DNA of 64,000 nucleotides from Hirundichthys speculiger (GCA_018398805.1 JAGFBZ010002135.1:90346-154345); one strand, 5' to 3'. Positions 36,084 to 48,774 are shown, numbered from the stretch's first letter. Program-made: numbers and translations. The notes: generated by a model from the sequence alone, not told the origin.

Positions 36084-37150
36084 ATACACACACATATATA
36101 TATATACAGAGAGAGAGAGAGAGAGACAGCGACTTCTCACTGTCATTATGCAATAGTGATTTTTTTTTTTAACTACAAAATGCAACAGTTGCATTTTTGT
36201 TTTACATAAAAGGACCTAATTGCACTTTGTCCCCAGAAGCCTGAACATCCTGCTCCCATCTCTGACCCCTAGACAGCTGTCAGAGATCAACAATTTCTGG
36301 TTTCCGTGGCCAGGGATCGCATGCACTCAGTGTTTTTTGGCATCTCCGAGGAATGAACTGGCCACTTGTGTATGGCATGTTTTGTTGTCAGATGCTAACC
36401 AGACTGCAACAGCATTCCAAGTCAAACTCGGTGGATGAGAGGGAGAAGGCATTTTCTTTCTATATGTCCTCTGGGTTCCCTGCGTTAAGCCAAGAGAGCA
36501 GCGTGGGCCAAGCCGGCCACAGGAGGAGGTAGAGGAATGTCAGCGAGACCGTCATTATCCTCTTAAAACTGCATCGGGCTACATTTTTATCTGAAACACC
36601 AGTAGCCTAAAAGATAAAGTGGTATTGCAACACTCACTAGAGGATCTAAAAACATTTCCAGAGCAGAGGATCTTCCCATTAGCTGGCATTAAACACCGTT
36701 TTAAGCACAGTTACTGTACTTGCCAAGCTGGTGATGAATTCATTTACAGCAAGTCTGCAGAAATTTAGACTTATTCCAACTCCAAACCTGAGCTTTTGCC
36801 ATTCTAAACAGGTCGATAAAGACCTTTCAGTATTTTTAGTTGAGAAAATTACCATAATTAGGGCTTTTTGGTGCTGCAGATGAAATATCGAGATTGAGTT
36901 ATAAAATCCTTGTAGGATTTTTGTTTATACAAGAATCCTCTTATATAGGTTATACACGCTCAGTGATGTCAGCCTTGCTGCCAGAGCTGTGGATAAAGAT
37001 CACTTACCACCAGGTTGCAGCTGTAAACATCTGTCTCACTACCTGGCACCGTTTCCTGAATCTCTGCGCCTCTTTCACCTCTAAAGTTGAGCTGAATTCC
37101 CCCTTACAGCCTGACTTAAGCCTAATTTATTCTGCTGCGTAGCTGCTACG
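36084..37150. other. intron, unassigned, partly unique-looking
   Basis: Contains short TA/CA and GA repeats 36084-36125. Bases 36230-36560 are GC-richer and non-repetitive but have no convincing exon with splice sites on the gene's strand. Confidence 0.5.
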
Positions 37151-37156
37151 CACATA

Positions 37157-37526
37157 CAGTCATGGAAAAAAATCATTAGACCACCATTTTTTCTTCTTCA
37201 TTTTCTTGTTCATTTTAATACCTGGTACCACTAAACGTCATCATGTGACTAAAACAGACAGAAAAGAAAACACTGAATGCATAAAAGCAGTGTTTTTGGC
37301 AGTACAACGCCATAGCTATTGATGTAAAAACTTAAGTGATTTAGGTTATAATCAAGAAAACCATGGAAAATGGTAAGATATCAGCTCTAAAATAAAACTC
37401 TTATGAGCAATCTTTGTGGTTATCGTTATGTTTGTCCAAACAAATGTACCTTTAGTTGTACCAGGCATTAAAACGAACAAGAAACTGAAGAAAACAAGGG
37501 TGGTCTAATAATTTTTTCCATGACTG
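37157..37526. mobile_element. Tc1-like MITE, copy 3
   Basis: CAGTCATGGAAAAAAATCAT to AATTTTTTCCATGACTG between TA dinucleotides. Independent insertion from copies 1-2. Confidence 0.92.
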
Positions 37527-37534
37527 TATATTAC

Positions 37535-38349
37535 GCACGGCCCCGACGCAGTCTCTGGCATTTATACTCGTGCATCGTTTACGTCCCACTGTTCCACTCA
37601 TCAGTTCGCAGGATAGAAGTTCAGCATGTGAAGTTGCAGTTTTTATCTAGAAAGAGTCTGATTAAACTTTTCACATGCCGCCTGACCCTGATCCGTCCAC
37701 TGGACTAGATCAGAACCTCCCTTTTCGAGGATAGGTCAACGAAATATGAAATGAACCCCTAGCTAAATCTGGTCAGTCTCAAGAAGTGTCTTAAGTCTTT
37801 TTTTTTTTTTTTTTTTTGGTCTTGGGCCTTGACGGGCTGCAGTCCCTGCAGTCAGATGGCCCACATCCAAAGAGTACCCCAAACGCTATACTTTACTATA
37901 CTATACAGTCTAACTGCATGCTTCATCCAGCTGGCAGCGAGCCCAGGCTGCCTCAGTCATTCAACACCATTCTTCTTGGTTCCCAAAAAAAAAAAAAAAA
38001 AAAGGATTGGAGCTTGAGTAGGCTCTTTGACATTCAACATGGATTTCCTTTAAAACGGTTTCTCCCTTTGGTTGCGTTCAGTCTGTGAAAACACGTACCT
38101 CAGCATTTGTGAGTCCTTGCATTGACTGAACATGTCACGGAAACACTTTTGCACATGGGAAACATTTGCTCTCTGGTTGGGTGTGAGATGGCTATCACAA
38201 CCGAGTAGAGTGGAATCAGCGAAATCCGACACCTCTGTCTTTCACTATACTCACCTGAGGGACAGACAACCTCCCTCAGAGTCTTCTGAGGGTGAAGGAG
38301 CTCGTTTTTTGTTTTTACCTGCCTCGTACAAGACCTCACAGTCCACAAT
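37535..38349. other. intron, unassigned
   Basis: T run 37798-37817 and A run 37984-38002. No family recognised. Confidence 0.5.
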
Positions 38350-39075
38350 GGGTGCGTTTACATGGGTATTTAATTCCTCTTTAATTCAGAATTAAAGTTA
38401 AAGCCGAATAAAAGTTACCATGTAAACACTTAATTCCATATGAAAATGTCAATTCCGAATTAAACTTAATTCCGAAGTAAGTGGCTGGTTTATTCCCATT
38501 TTAATTCCGCATTAAGTAATTCCGCGGTCATGTAAAACACTCATTCCTCTTTAAATTAATTCCCGTCTTTCTGCGCATGCTAGTTCTCTTGCCCGTCTGT
38601 CGCCATGACGCTTATATTCCTGCAGCACGCAGTAAACGGTGTTCAAGAGCAGAGACGATTTATTTAATAAATAGCTTGGAGGAACTGGAAATAACTAAAA
38701 GAACAGATGGCAGGAAACATAAAAATTGTGAGCTTTTCAAAGTTGTAGCGGCCAGGTTAAATGAAGGAGGTTTCACAGATAGAGACGCCACCCAGGTCAA
38801 AAATAAGTGGAATGTTGTTGCTAACCAGTTAGCTAAGTTTGTTTTCTTCTGGTAGATGTAAAGACGCCCCCCCCCCCCCCCCCCATCCAATCAGAACCCT
38901 TCCCAACCCCCAGACCTAAAGCGGAGTTGGATAAAGCTGAACTAACGTGTTTTCCATGTAAACCTCAATTCGGAATTACTATTTCCATGTAAACTTGAAG
39001 GAAAATAGTTTAATTCGGAATTATTTAATTCCTAATTATTAATTCCGAATTAAAAAACATCATGTAACCGCAGCC
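38350..39075 (+). mobile_element. Myb/SANT-carrying DNA transposon, copy d
   Basis: Ends GGGTGCGTTTACATGGG and CATGTAACCGCAGCC; flanks AATG / AGTG. The Myb/SANT frame runs about 38625-38840 (ARSKRCSRAETIYLINSLEE onward to NKWNVVANQ). A C21 run sits at 38864-38884 where other copies have shorter C runs. Confidence 0.82.
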
Positions 39076-40822
39076 AGTGTGACCACAAGTTGTTCCTGCC
39101 AGTTGACAAGCAATTTGGAGTTGCATGTTCGAAACGATACGAGCATCTTGGGAATTGTCATAGCTAGTTCACTTTGTTGTACTGGCATTGGTTCCTGGAA
39201 CTTTCCACCCAGACAAGTGTCTAAGTAGACTCTCAGTTGGTAGTTAAAATCCTCTAGAGGCCTGGTGAAACTACCTCCACCGAAGGTCCAGCCATCTATC
39301 ATCAATTCCCAGAAGTTCCACCAGCCCACTGGTCCAGCACTGGTTGACTTTAGCCTCTTTAAACATTGGTCCGAACAGATCTGATTTCTGGTGCCTCTTC
39401 TTAGAGTTCTCAGACTGTTCAAAATAGAGATCGACCGATTATCGGTCGGGCCGATTATCGGCGGCCGATTTTTGGAAATTTGACTTGTATCGGCATCGGC
39501 CTTTTTATAATCCGACCGACCGATATGAAGAAATCAATTTAAAACTGGGTTATTTCGGCTCAGATGCATCACGCCTCTCTCTCCTGCATTATTCACCCCA
39601 TCCTCTGATTGGTTAAGCAGCAGAGGCGGAGCCTCCGAAGAAGAAGCTGTCATCACACACTTTGGAGAGTGAGAGGAAAAGTTTTCTTGTGTGAGAAGCT
39701 CCAGACAGAAAACACGTGTCAAAGGTAAATACAGAAAGCTCTTCTGAAATTGTAATAAACATCCAGAACTCTGCATCTCACAACTACTACTAACGTTACA
39801 GTGAGCAGCAGAATAACGTAAGAGCAGAGTAAACCTTAGCAGCAGCTATGCTAACTCGTATTACGTCCCAACATATCTGTGAATTATTTAAAAGAAGACT
39901 GCTGGTAATATCGACATGGAAACAGTCCATGATAGAAAAGCATGTGTGTGTGATTAAGAGAGAGCATAAAAAACTCAGTTCACTTGTTTTAGGGAGCGCT
40001 AAGGTGGAGGCTGCTTAGCTTTTACCATAAAATTAGTTCTTCGATCTGGCTCTAAACGCTCTGCAGACTATGTATTAGCAACGGGGAAAATACTTCGTAC
40101 TTCCCGGACAGTAAGCCGTTACCTTTTCTCACGTTTTGAAGCCTACAGCTTATACAATGATGTGGCTAATGTATAGATTTCTACGGGGCCAGCTTCATGC
40201 CGTCAATACGTTTATCCTCGTCAGAATTAAATTACCGAACCGGTCACAGTGGACCAATGAAAACAATGAAACTGTTCGAATTAAATCAAACGCACTCGCA
40301 CTAAATTCTTCAGATCAGTCATTTTGTGCTTCATGCACACACCCTCATCATGGAAAAAACACACAAAGGAATGTATATGATTTAGCTTTTATGTTAAAGG
40401 CAATCGATCTGTCGGTCAAAGAAGTAAACAGTTACTGCACGTATTTATTTTGAGATCCGAATATTCAGATCTTTATATTCAGGTGCGCTCAATAGGAAAT
40501 CACGATATGTAATGTGGAGAATAGTATGTAGTTAAAGACACGTGAAAAACTCTACAACTCACGACTGCTAACGTTGCTATGAGCTTTCTGGTCCTATGAT
40601 CTGAAAATGAACGGAAAGATGAGAGAAATGATTTATCTGAACAAACTGGTGGAACATTTTAAATACTGTGTGAGCTCATTAAAGCCCAAAAGGCTGTTTG
40701 TGTCCTGTCAGGAGTTTAATTGCACTCATAGCAACTATTATACTTTTTATGTAGCCTTTGTCATGTTAATCATTAATAATGTAGCAACACAGTTTTTGAA
40801 TGACGGGGGTCCTTGTTGAAAC

Positions 40823-42631
40823 TACTGCTGGGCAATATGACGATACATATCGTGAGGACGTGAAAAGTGTGTATCGTGCCATTTCTCTTCTATCGTTTCT
40901 AACCTAATTTTATCAATTATTACAGCAAATATGTAATTAAATTAACCTGCAACAATAAATTTGATAGAATCATATCTACTTCTACAAAGTAGCCTTTTAT
41001 GTTTGCACTTTTATTCATGGTTAATGCCTTAAACAGAGTTCTCTTCAACCCTGATGTTTACTTTAGACACTTTATATTGGTTTGCAAACTTTGTACTACA
41101 AGGTTACAGATTTCAGAAAGTTGAAAAATAATTTGTGTTTATTTTTTATAGCTGAACTTCTGTGAAAAATGTGTCTTTCCTCTCAGAAACTGTTGTGCAC
41201 TTTAAAAAAAAAATGTGAAAGCTACTGTACCTCTGTACCTACCTGTTTTTTGCTGCACTAAAATGTATGTTTGTGACAGTTCAGCTAAATGTCCTTTCAA
41301 AATAAAGTTGAAAAGTAAGCAATGAAATTTTTGTCAAACTTTTCAGAGAATAACTGAAAACATACTTTATTATGGTATATCGTGATATATATCGTTATCG
41401 TGATATAAAATAGTAGGGATGTCCCGATCACGTTTTTTGGGTCCCGATCCGATTCCGATCTTTAAATTTTGATGATCGGCCGATTTCCGATTTTTTCCGA
41501 TCCGATTTCACTTCTCTTGAGTGGGCAAACAGAGTTTAATTTCCTATGCATTTTATTTCCTGTGTACATTAATAAATAGGCCTGCATCCAAGCTGAGATT
41601 AATAGCTTTTATCATCTCATAAAATAAACAATAACTTATTTAAACACTCTTCTTTCTTTCTTTTTGTTTGGGAGAATTATTATAAAACACATTTAGTTAC
41701 AGAACAGTGACTGTTCAACAGTCTCAGTACTAAAGAACAAAGCACTTCATTTAAATAGCAGCAGGTGAACTTGGCTAGCAGTTTAAGGCAATGAAAACAC
41801 TAGCAGAAGTCTTTGCAATCAATGAAATCACATCAGAATAAAAATAACATAAAATATTAACTTCATTCAAGACCCGCTGCACATGTTCGCGCACCTTTGT
41901 GTCCTTTGTCGTTCATGTAATGACGGGAACGAGGCTCGAGGTAATTAATGAGCCGGTTAAATGCCTTGTAAATGTGCTGGTCGTCCTCAGTAATACATTC
42001 CACGATTAGCTCGGTGATTTTTCTGTATTTCTCCGAGTCTTTCGGGAGTTTCTTTCTTTTAAAAGTTTCACAGAGCGTTTGCTGCCGTCGGCAGCACGGC
42101 ACCTGACAGAAGGCTGCGGTGATCGGTGCTGCGTGCTTTTTTAAGGTTCTGATTAAATTGGTGGTGTTGTAAACTCTCTTCTTACTTACCCATCATGATA
42201 TATCAGCCTTCCACACGTTGCAAGTCGCAGTCGAAGCGTCGGTCTTTGTAATTTTATAGCGCTGCCACACTGCTGACATTTTTGCTAAAGTTTAGCCTGA
42301 CGCCGCCGGTCTTGAAACTTTTAAGGTGGATACAAGACAGCGCTGCTGGGAAACCTCATTTCAGTGCAAATTATTAAATGTATATAGTTTAAAAAATATT
42401 TTTGTTTGTGTAATATGATTACTTTATTAATTTGTGTTAATCAGGATCACTTTTTGAGGAAAAAAATAATGAAAAAAAGATCGGCGTGTTATAATAATGC
42501 TGATCGGCCGATCCGATCCACCTTAAATTTTTAAGATCGAAGGCCGATCCGATCAGGGGATCGGGATCGGGACATCCCTATAAAATAGTCCATATCGTGA
42601 TATATGATTTTTTCTATATCGCCCAGCACTA
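40823..42631 (+). mobile_element. CGATAT hAT-type MITE, copy 6 (middle level of the nest)
   Basis: TACTGCTGGGCAATATGACG to TATATCGCCCAGCACTA, duplication GTTGAAAC (40815-40822, 42632-42639). Split by the element at 41414-42580. Confidence 0.94.
41414..42580 (-). mobile_element. hAT element with GATCGG-rich ends and transposase remnant (inner level)
   Basis: Ends TAGGGATGTCCCGATCACG and GATCGGGACATCCCTA, duplication TAAAATAG (41406-41413, 42581-42588). On the minus strand, 42102 to 41863 reads LPKDSEKYRKITELIVECIT, then EDDQHIYKAFNRLINYLEPR and SRHY. This matches the part of hAT/ZBED transposases where ITE.I...I..D.QP...V...GF..L...LEPRY..PSR stands, here with the QP and GF positions altered. 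1,167 bases; likely an internally deleted derivative. Confidence 0.93.
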
Positions 42632-42866
42632 GTTGAAACAGATGTTCAGGCCCTTCTGGAGCTATTATTTACTATTTGTGTGATTCAATAAACATCCTTT
42701 AGGCATTTCAATGAAGTTCAGTGCATTATTCAATTTTTTTACGCCAATATTCACAGTTTTACTGCAAATGAATATCGGCCCCAAATATCAGTTATCGGCC
42801 TCCTCTAACTACTAATAATTGGTATCGGACTTGAAAATCCCAGATCGGTCCATCTCTAGTTCAAAA

Positions 42867-43959
42867 CATCAAAAACGTGCCCTTTTGAGTCAAAATCTCC
42901 TTCTGCATTTCAGTTTAAAAGATGACATAAAACAGTGGCCACATAATTTGGCCAATCAGTGGCCTGCTAAGCAATTTTGCTTAAGCGTTCCTTTCTGTTC
43001 AGTCGAGTAGTTTCACAGACTCCTTAAATTTCACTAGTTTCTTCACGCCAACCTAGCTACCTAATTACCTGGTAAAATTCAGAAGACTGGCCTACTTATT
43101 TCACATTTATCATAACAACTAAAAAGGGTATACATATTGATCCAAAATTTATATAGAATAAAAGGAAACTTCCCTTTTTTTGTAAATGTGACATTATTTC
43201 TAACTATATTACAGCAAGGAAATGCAAAATGTTGTTGAATAGGAACCATAAAATCTTTTTTAAAAAAAAAAAGCCTTTTATTACTTTTTTGCATGTGTGT
43301 GCTGGGGTGCTTTGGAGCGTCATGCATATCTTTGCGATCGACGATGATCAAATGCACATGTTCGTGTGCGCTGCGTAGTGCAGATAATGTCCCATTCTTG
43401 TCTGCAAGCGTGTTTTTGTGTGTGTTGTGTTTTGCTGTTCTTCTCAGTCTTGATCATTTGGACACCATATGCCACGAACAGGCTGGTTAGCGTTCCCAGA
43501 GTGCTGTAATTTCTTCCTACAGGAATGTTAAGAATTCTGTGTGTGTGCTGTTGGGCTGGTACTTACCGAGACACACACAACATTTCAGACAACTAATTCC
43601 TTTCCTAATGTAAGGCTGGCTTTATTAAAGAGATGTCTGTCCTGCTGGTACTTTTTCGTTCCTCATAAGTTGACAGTTCATATTAACTTGCTAGAAGTTA
43701 AAATTCAGAAACTTTATTAACAATAAATCATGAGTGTTGTCAGCATGTCTCTAAGTGGAGTTTCTTTGGAATTATAAAGTCTATTCTTTCAACATCATAC
43801 AGGAGGCAATAAAAGGTAAGTCACTTAGCTTTGAGGGTCACTTATATTAAGCCTCTGAAAACCAAGGGAGGTCTTGTCTTTTACCGTGAATTTAATAAAT
43901 TCACTAACTGACTTGAAGGAGCAAATCTGGAGGCCTTTTCACACAGGTTTTCAGATGGA
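42867..43959. other. intron, unassigned
   Basis: A run 43260-43272; nothing else recognised. Confidence 0.5.
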
Positions 43960-44090
43960 TGGACGGACAGATGGATAGATATAAATAAAATGTGTGTATG
44001 TGTGGATGCAGCATGTGGTTTGGCGTTGTCTTGCTGAAAATATGCAAATCCTTCCCTTAAAGAGGACGCAAATGTTGTGATCGGAGCCTA

Positions 44091-45189
44091 CGGCATTTTC
44101 ACGACGATAAGGCGCACCGGATTAAAAGGCGCAGTCTCAGTTATGGGCGCTATTTCTGTATTTAGCATACAGTCATGGAAAAAATGATTAGACCACCATT
44201 TTTTCTTCAGTTTCTTGTTCATTTTAATACCTGGTACCACTAAACGTCATCATGTGACTAAAACAGACAGAAAAGAAAACACTGAATGCATAAAAGCAGT
44301 GTTTTTGGCAGTACAACGCCATAGCTATTGATGTAAAAACTTAAGTGATTTAGGTTACAATCAAGAAAACCATGGAAAATGGTAAGATATCAGCTCTTAA
44401 ATAAAACTCTTATGAGCAATCTTTGTGGTTATCGTTATGTTTGTCCAAACAAATGTACCTTTAGTTGTACCAGGCATTAAAATGAACAAGAAACTGAAGA
44501 AAACAAGGGTGGTCTAATAATTTTTTCCATGACTGTCAAAATATATGGCGCACCAGATTATAGGTGAAACATGCTAGTACCTCGGCTTAAAGCACGTACG
44601 CTAACGTGTTTATAAAAAGGCAGCAGGAGCAAAACTCAGTTTGGTTGTATTTTATTTAAGTATTTAACAATGTAATCACATTCTTTTTTTATTAGTCCTC
44701 ATCTTCTGTATCTGAAGTGAACAGCTGGGCTCGTTCTCCATCGAACAGGTTCCCTCTCGTCACTCAGTCAGTCTCGTTGTCGTGAAGCTTCTCATTAATG
44801 ATTCCGGCTTTGGCGAAAACTCCAACAACAGTTAGCCCAAGCATCCGCAATCCACTCACAAATTGTTGCGTAACTCGCCCGGCGCTGCCTCCCAGTCTTG
44901 GTAAAACTGTTGTGGACATTCTGGACATACCGACACCATACACCTACTGGGAGAACGCCTTTAGCGTCTTCTATCACGCCCACACTTCCCCCTTTAACGT
45001 TCTCACGCTGTCCTCTATCACGTCAGCCTTTCCTCGATATAAGCGGCGTGTTGGCAGGAAATGTCACTCAACGTTTACAGATTTTGAAGCTCAGTGCACA
45101 CATAAGGCGCACCGCTTTATAAGGCGCCCCGGCCATTTTGAAGAAAGTTTAAGACTTTTAAAGTGCACCTTATAGACGTGAAAATACGG
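44091..45189 (-). mobile_element. pogo-type element with DDE transposase C-terminal remnant
   Basis: Flanked by TA; ends CGGCATTTTCACGACG and CGTGAAAATACGG with AAGGCGCACC words inside both. The minus strand from 44983 to 44795 encodes VQNVHNSFTKTGRQRRASYA, then TICEWIADAWANCCWSFRQS, like the C-terminal helix region of pogo/jerky-type transposases (SY..IC.WI..AW). A Tc1 MITE is nested at 44170-44535. Confidence 0.72.
44170..44535. mobile_element. Tc1-like MITE, copy 4
   Basis: CAGTCATGGAAAAAATGATT to CTAATAATTTTTTCCATGACTG-type right end (ends at 44535). TA on the left but TC on the right, so one target base has mutated. Inserted inside the pogo-type element. Confidence 0.9.
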
Positions 45190-45929
45190 TACTTTAGCAT
45201 TGATGGTACGTTTCCAAATGTGTAAGCTGCCCACATCATAGCCACTAATGCAACCCCGTACCATCAGAGGTGCAGGATTTTGAACTATCTGCTGATAACA
45301 AGCTGGATGGTTTCTCTCCTATTTAGTGTTGTTCTACAATTTTTAGATGCAGTTTGTCGCAGATTGTTAAACCTACACCCATCTTTACACCCGAGAGGCT
45401 CTGCCTCCCAGAAATGTTCCTTTTATATCCAATCATGTTACTGACCTGTTGCAAACTAACATAATTAGCCATCTGTTCCTCCATTTGTTTTTGCACCAAT
45501 TACTTTTTCAGCCTTTTGCTGTCTTGTTCCAACTTTGAGATAATTCTCTTAGTTTTAACATCAGATAGGTTTTTTTTATGTTCTCTATGGTACAAAATAT
45601 GGGTTTATGAGACAAATAATTGCATTGTTTTTATTTTACACAGCATACTGCAAAGAAGCTACACATCTATCCCGTCAGCCGTGAAGAGATAAATGCGTAG
45701 CTTCTTTGCTTTGGGTCTACATGATGTATACTCCACAGCATGGCAGTGGTACTTAATGGTTGTTTGAAGGTAGAAAATGACAAATTAATGATCTGCATTG
45801 CTGGTTTTGGCTTGTTGCTTTCTTAACTAGAAGCCTTCAAAAGCCCCAAATGCAATGCAGTACGACTGGTGCTGCCAACATGTAGATAAAAATAACAGTT
45901 TCCAGTTTCAGTACTGGGGTAGCTTCTAT

Positions 45930-46904
45930 TGCCAATTGATTTAAACATTTTCAATGATATTTGGTGTTTTACTCAATGGTATAGACTAGATGTTTCACAT
46001 CACAGGAACATTGCCCTGATCCCCCATGGAGAATCATGCCTGTTCAGTTCTGGGACCAATCCTTTTCACTTTATACATGTTGCCCTTGGGAAAAATTATC
46101 CAGAGCCATGGCATAAACTTTAATTGCGACACTGATGATACGCAGCTGTACTTATCTATGAAACCAGAGGAAACAAAACCTTTGGCTAAACTTCAAGAGC
46201 GTCTTAATGACATCAAGTCCTAGATGTCCTCTAACTTTCTGCTTCTAAACTCGGATAAAACAGAGATTATTGTCTTTGGTCCCAAACACCTGAGGGATGG
46301 ATTAACTGGGTTTTACTGGCTTCCAGCACAGCTGTGAAAAACCTTGGAGTCATTTTTGATCAGGATGTGTCATTTAAGCAGCATATTAATCAGGTTTGTA
46401 AGGAGCATCCTCTCCCAGGGTGATGCTGAAAAATTAATCCACGTGTTTGTTAGCTCTAGACTGGATTACTGTAATGCGTTGTTAGCAGGATGTCCGAAAA
46501 GCTCGCTGAATAGCCTCCAACTGATCCAGAACGCAGCAGCGAGGGTGCTGACAGGAATCCGCAAGCGAGATCACATCTCTCCCGTGTTAGCCTCCCTCCA
46601 TTGGCTTCCCGTGAAATTTAGAATTTAGTTTAAAATTCTGCTTCTCGCATATAAGGCCCTTAATGGCCTAGCTCCGCGCTATTTACAAGACCTGATAGCA
46701 CGTTATGCTCCTAATAGAGCTCTCCGCTCTCAGAGTGCAGGATTAGTCGTCGTTCCTAGAATATCTAAAAGTAGGTTTGGAGGACGGGCCTTCTGCTACC
46801 AGACACCTTTTTTATGGAACCAGCTACCAGTTTGGGTTAAGGAGGCTGATACTATCTCCATTTTTAAAACTAAATTGAAAACATTTCTGTTCAGTAAAGC
46901 CTAC
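45930..46904 (+). mobile_element. L2-type LINE remnant, reverse transcriptase 3' part
   Basis: Broken frames read GPILFTLYMLPLGKII, then the catalytic region as CDTDDTQLYLSM (YADDTQLY in active L2 elements; here Tyr-Ala is changed to Asp-Thr), FLLLNSDKTEIIVFGP, LDYCNALLAGCPKSSLNSLQ, LQNAAARVLTG-like and HISPVLASLHWLPVKFRI, and end FKTKLKTFLFSKAYS. These are the standard L2-clade motifs in order. 5'-truncated, stops within, so inactive. Confidence 0.88.
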
Positions 46905-47356
46905 AGTTAGTCTAAACTATAGTGTGTAGGGGCTAATAGTTATAGCTACAGTTAGTCTAAACTATAGTGTGTAGGGGCTAATAGTTATAGCTACAGTTAG
47001 TCTAAACTATAGTGTGTAGGGGCTAATAGTTATAGCTACAGTTAGTCTAAACTATAGTGTGTAGGGGCTAATAGTTATAGCTACAGTTAGTCTAAACTAT
47101 AGTGTGTAGGGGCTAATAGTTATAGCTACAGTTAGTCTAAACTATAGTGTGTAGGGGCTAATAGTTATAGCTAGTTAGTCTAAACTATAGTGTGTAGGAG
47201 CTAATAGTTATAGCTACAGTTAGTCTAAACTATAGTGTGTAGGGGCTCATAGTTATAGCTACAGTTAGTCTAAACTATAGTGTGTAGATGCTAATAGTTA
47301 TAGCTACAGTTAGTCTAAACTATAGTGTGTAGAGGCTAATAGTTATAGCTACAGTT
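46901..47356 (+). repeat. 45-base minisatellite at the LINE 3' end
   Basis: About ten units of a 45-base repeat starting CTACAGTTAGTCTAAACTAT, with a few substitutions and one 3-base deletion near 47172. It starts where the LINE coding frame ends, so it is part of or grew from the 3' UTR. Confidence 0.95.
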
Positions 47357-47715
47357 GTAGGAGCTCAGACTAGAGTAGTAGAAAAACAAGAGCAACAAGA
47401 AGACGAATTAAGATTTCCAGCCGTTTGTTGCCCATGTCCAAAGCTTTTTGAGACGTGTTGCTGCCATCAAATTAAAAGTAAGCCAGTAATTTTAATGAAA
47501 TACAAAAGCATCTCATTTTCAGAATCTAATGTTTTCTGTCTTCTCTTGTGAATAAACTAAGGGTATATATGGTTTGCAAATCGCTGCATTCTATGTACAT
47601 TTTAAATAGCATACCAACTGTTTTATCTGAATTAAACTACATTTTAGAACCAGTGGTAAAGCAATTTACTTGTCTTGTTCCTGACTTACCAGCCTGTACT
47701 TCAGTCAGTACTGTT

Positions 47716-48297
47716 AGGCCCTGTTCAGACCTGGCATTGACATGTGTCCTGAGAAAGTGGCCAGTGCAGAGCAAGTGTTTACACCTGGCATTAAAATGTC
47801 TACTCAAATGCATCTTGAGTGATCAGTTTTGACTCTCCCGCTACGTATACAAATAAACATGCACATCATTTTCACTTGCGAACACCAGAAGTGTTGCTAA
47901 ATTTTAATCACCAAAAAAAGAGCAGCTAAAAAAAAATAACTAGGTGTAACTCAGGTGGGGGGGCCAAATTTAAGACAAACAAGATCTGCCACAGACTATT
48001 GAACAAAATGATATGTACAGTACAAACAGCGTGCACACAACACCAGGAAAAATCCAATGCAAGCAAAGAAAAAAATTAAGCATAAAATAGTATTGTCGTC
48101 ATTTAGGCGCAAATTGAAGTGAGTCATTGCCTAAACTTACATAATTAGCTTATTAGTATTCAAAAAACTGTTGTGTTCAGGCTACAAAGAGAACGTGGAC
48201 ACGTGTGGCCCAGACCAGCTTCATTAGCATTAGCACTGGCCGTTTGTGATTGGATCTCCGGGCATGCATTTTAATGCCAGGTCTAAACGGGGTCTCG
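47716..48297. mobile_element. MITE with GGCCCTGTTCAGACCTGG ends
   Basis: Left GGCCCTGTTCAGACCTGGCA and right TGCCAGGTCTAAACGGGGTC inverted ends; a second TTTACACCTGGCATTAAAAT lies just inside. About 580 bases without coding content. Superfamily not assigned. Confidence 0.75.
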
Positions 48298-48501
48298 GAT
48301 TCCTGCTCATTATGTTTGAAAGAAAATTAGTATGCCCTTGACTTCTCCTTAATATAATTAATTATAATATTATAAAAGTGGGTCCTTCCTTTTTTGCTCT
48401 GATGGAGCAAATCTGATTACAGCAGAAGTTTCATATCACCAACATGTTTGATGGAAGCAGCAGCAGAAAATATTCCAAATAAAAGCAGCAAAGAAATGCT
48501 A

Positions 48502-48770
48502 CACTGCAAAAATCAACAATCTAACCAAGTGTTCCAATCTTGTATCTAGCTAAAAAGTCTTTTTGATCTTGTTTTGAGAGTAATATACTATGCAAGCACA
48601 GAGTGTGCAAGATTACTAGTCTTGTTTTGAGGATATTTTTCTTATTTCAAGAAATCTTACTAAGTGTGATTATCTCACTGCACTGGCAGATTATTTCACT
48701 TACTTTTAGTCTGTATCTGCTCAAACCAAGTATTTATTTCTTATATTAAGACCATTAATTTTTGCAGTGT
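48502..48770. mobile_element. MITE with CACTGCAAAAA ends, copy 2
   Basis: CACTGCAAAAATCAACAATC to TTAATTTTTGCAGTG; the arms are better preserved than at 30851-31143. Confidence 0.75.
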
Positions 48771-48774
48771 AGGG

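Larger units (their letters stand above)
39425..42858. mobile_element. hAT-type element with ATCGGCCGAT ends (outer level of a triple nest)
   Basis: Ends TAGAGATCGACCGATTATCG and ATCGGTCCATCTCTA, perfect 8-base duplication GTTCAAAA (39417-39424, 42859-42866). Contains a pogo-type fragment near 40084-40230 and the family A copy at 40823-42631. No intact transposase. Confidence 0.93.
43990..47600. mobile_element. older unclassified fish DNA repeat, split by two insertions
   Basis: Fragments at 44020-44088, 45192-45640 and 47430-47590 read continuously as one long, widely dispersed fish repeat (words such as TTAGCATTGATGGTACG, ATGCAACCCCGTACCATCAG and GGTTTGCAAATCGCTGCATT). A pogo-type element and an L2 LINE have landed in it. 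Superfamily is not assigned. Confidence 0.55.

Noticed and set aside
40136..40453. 105-residue open frame inside the triple nest
   Set aside because: It overlaps a pogo-type noncoding fragment and shows no transposase motif.
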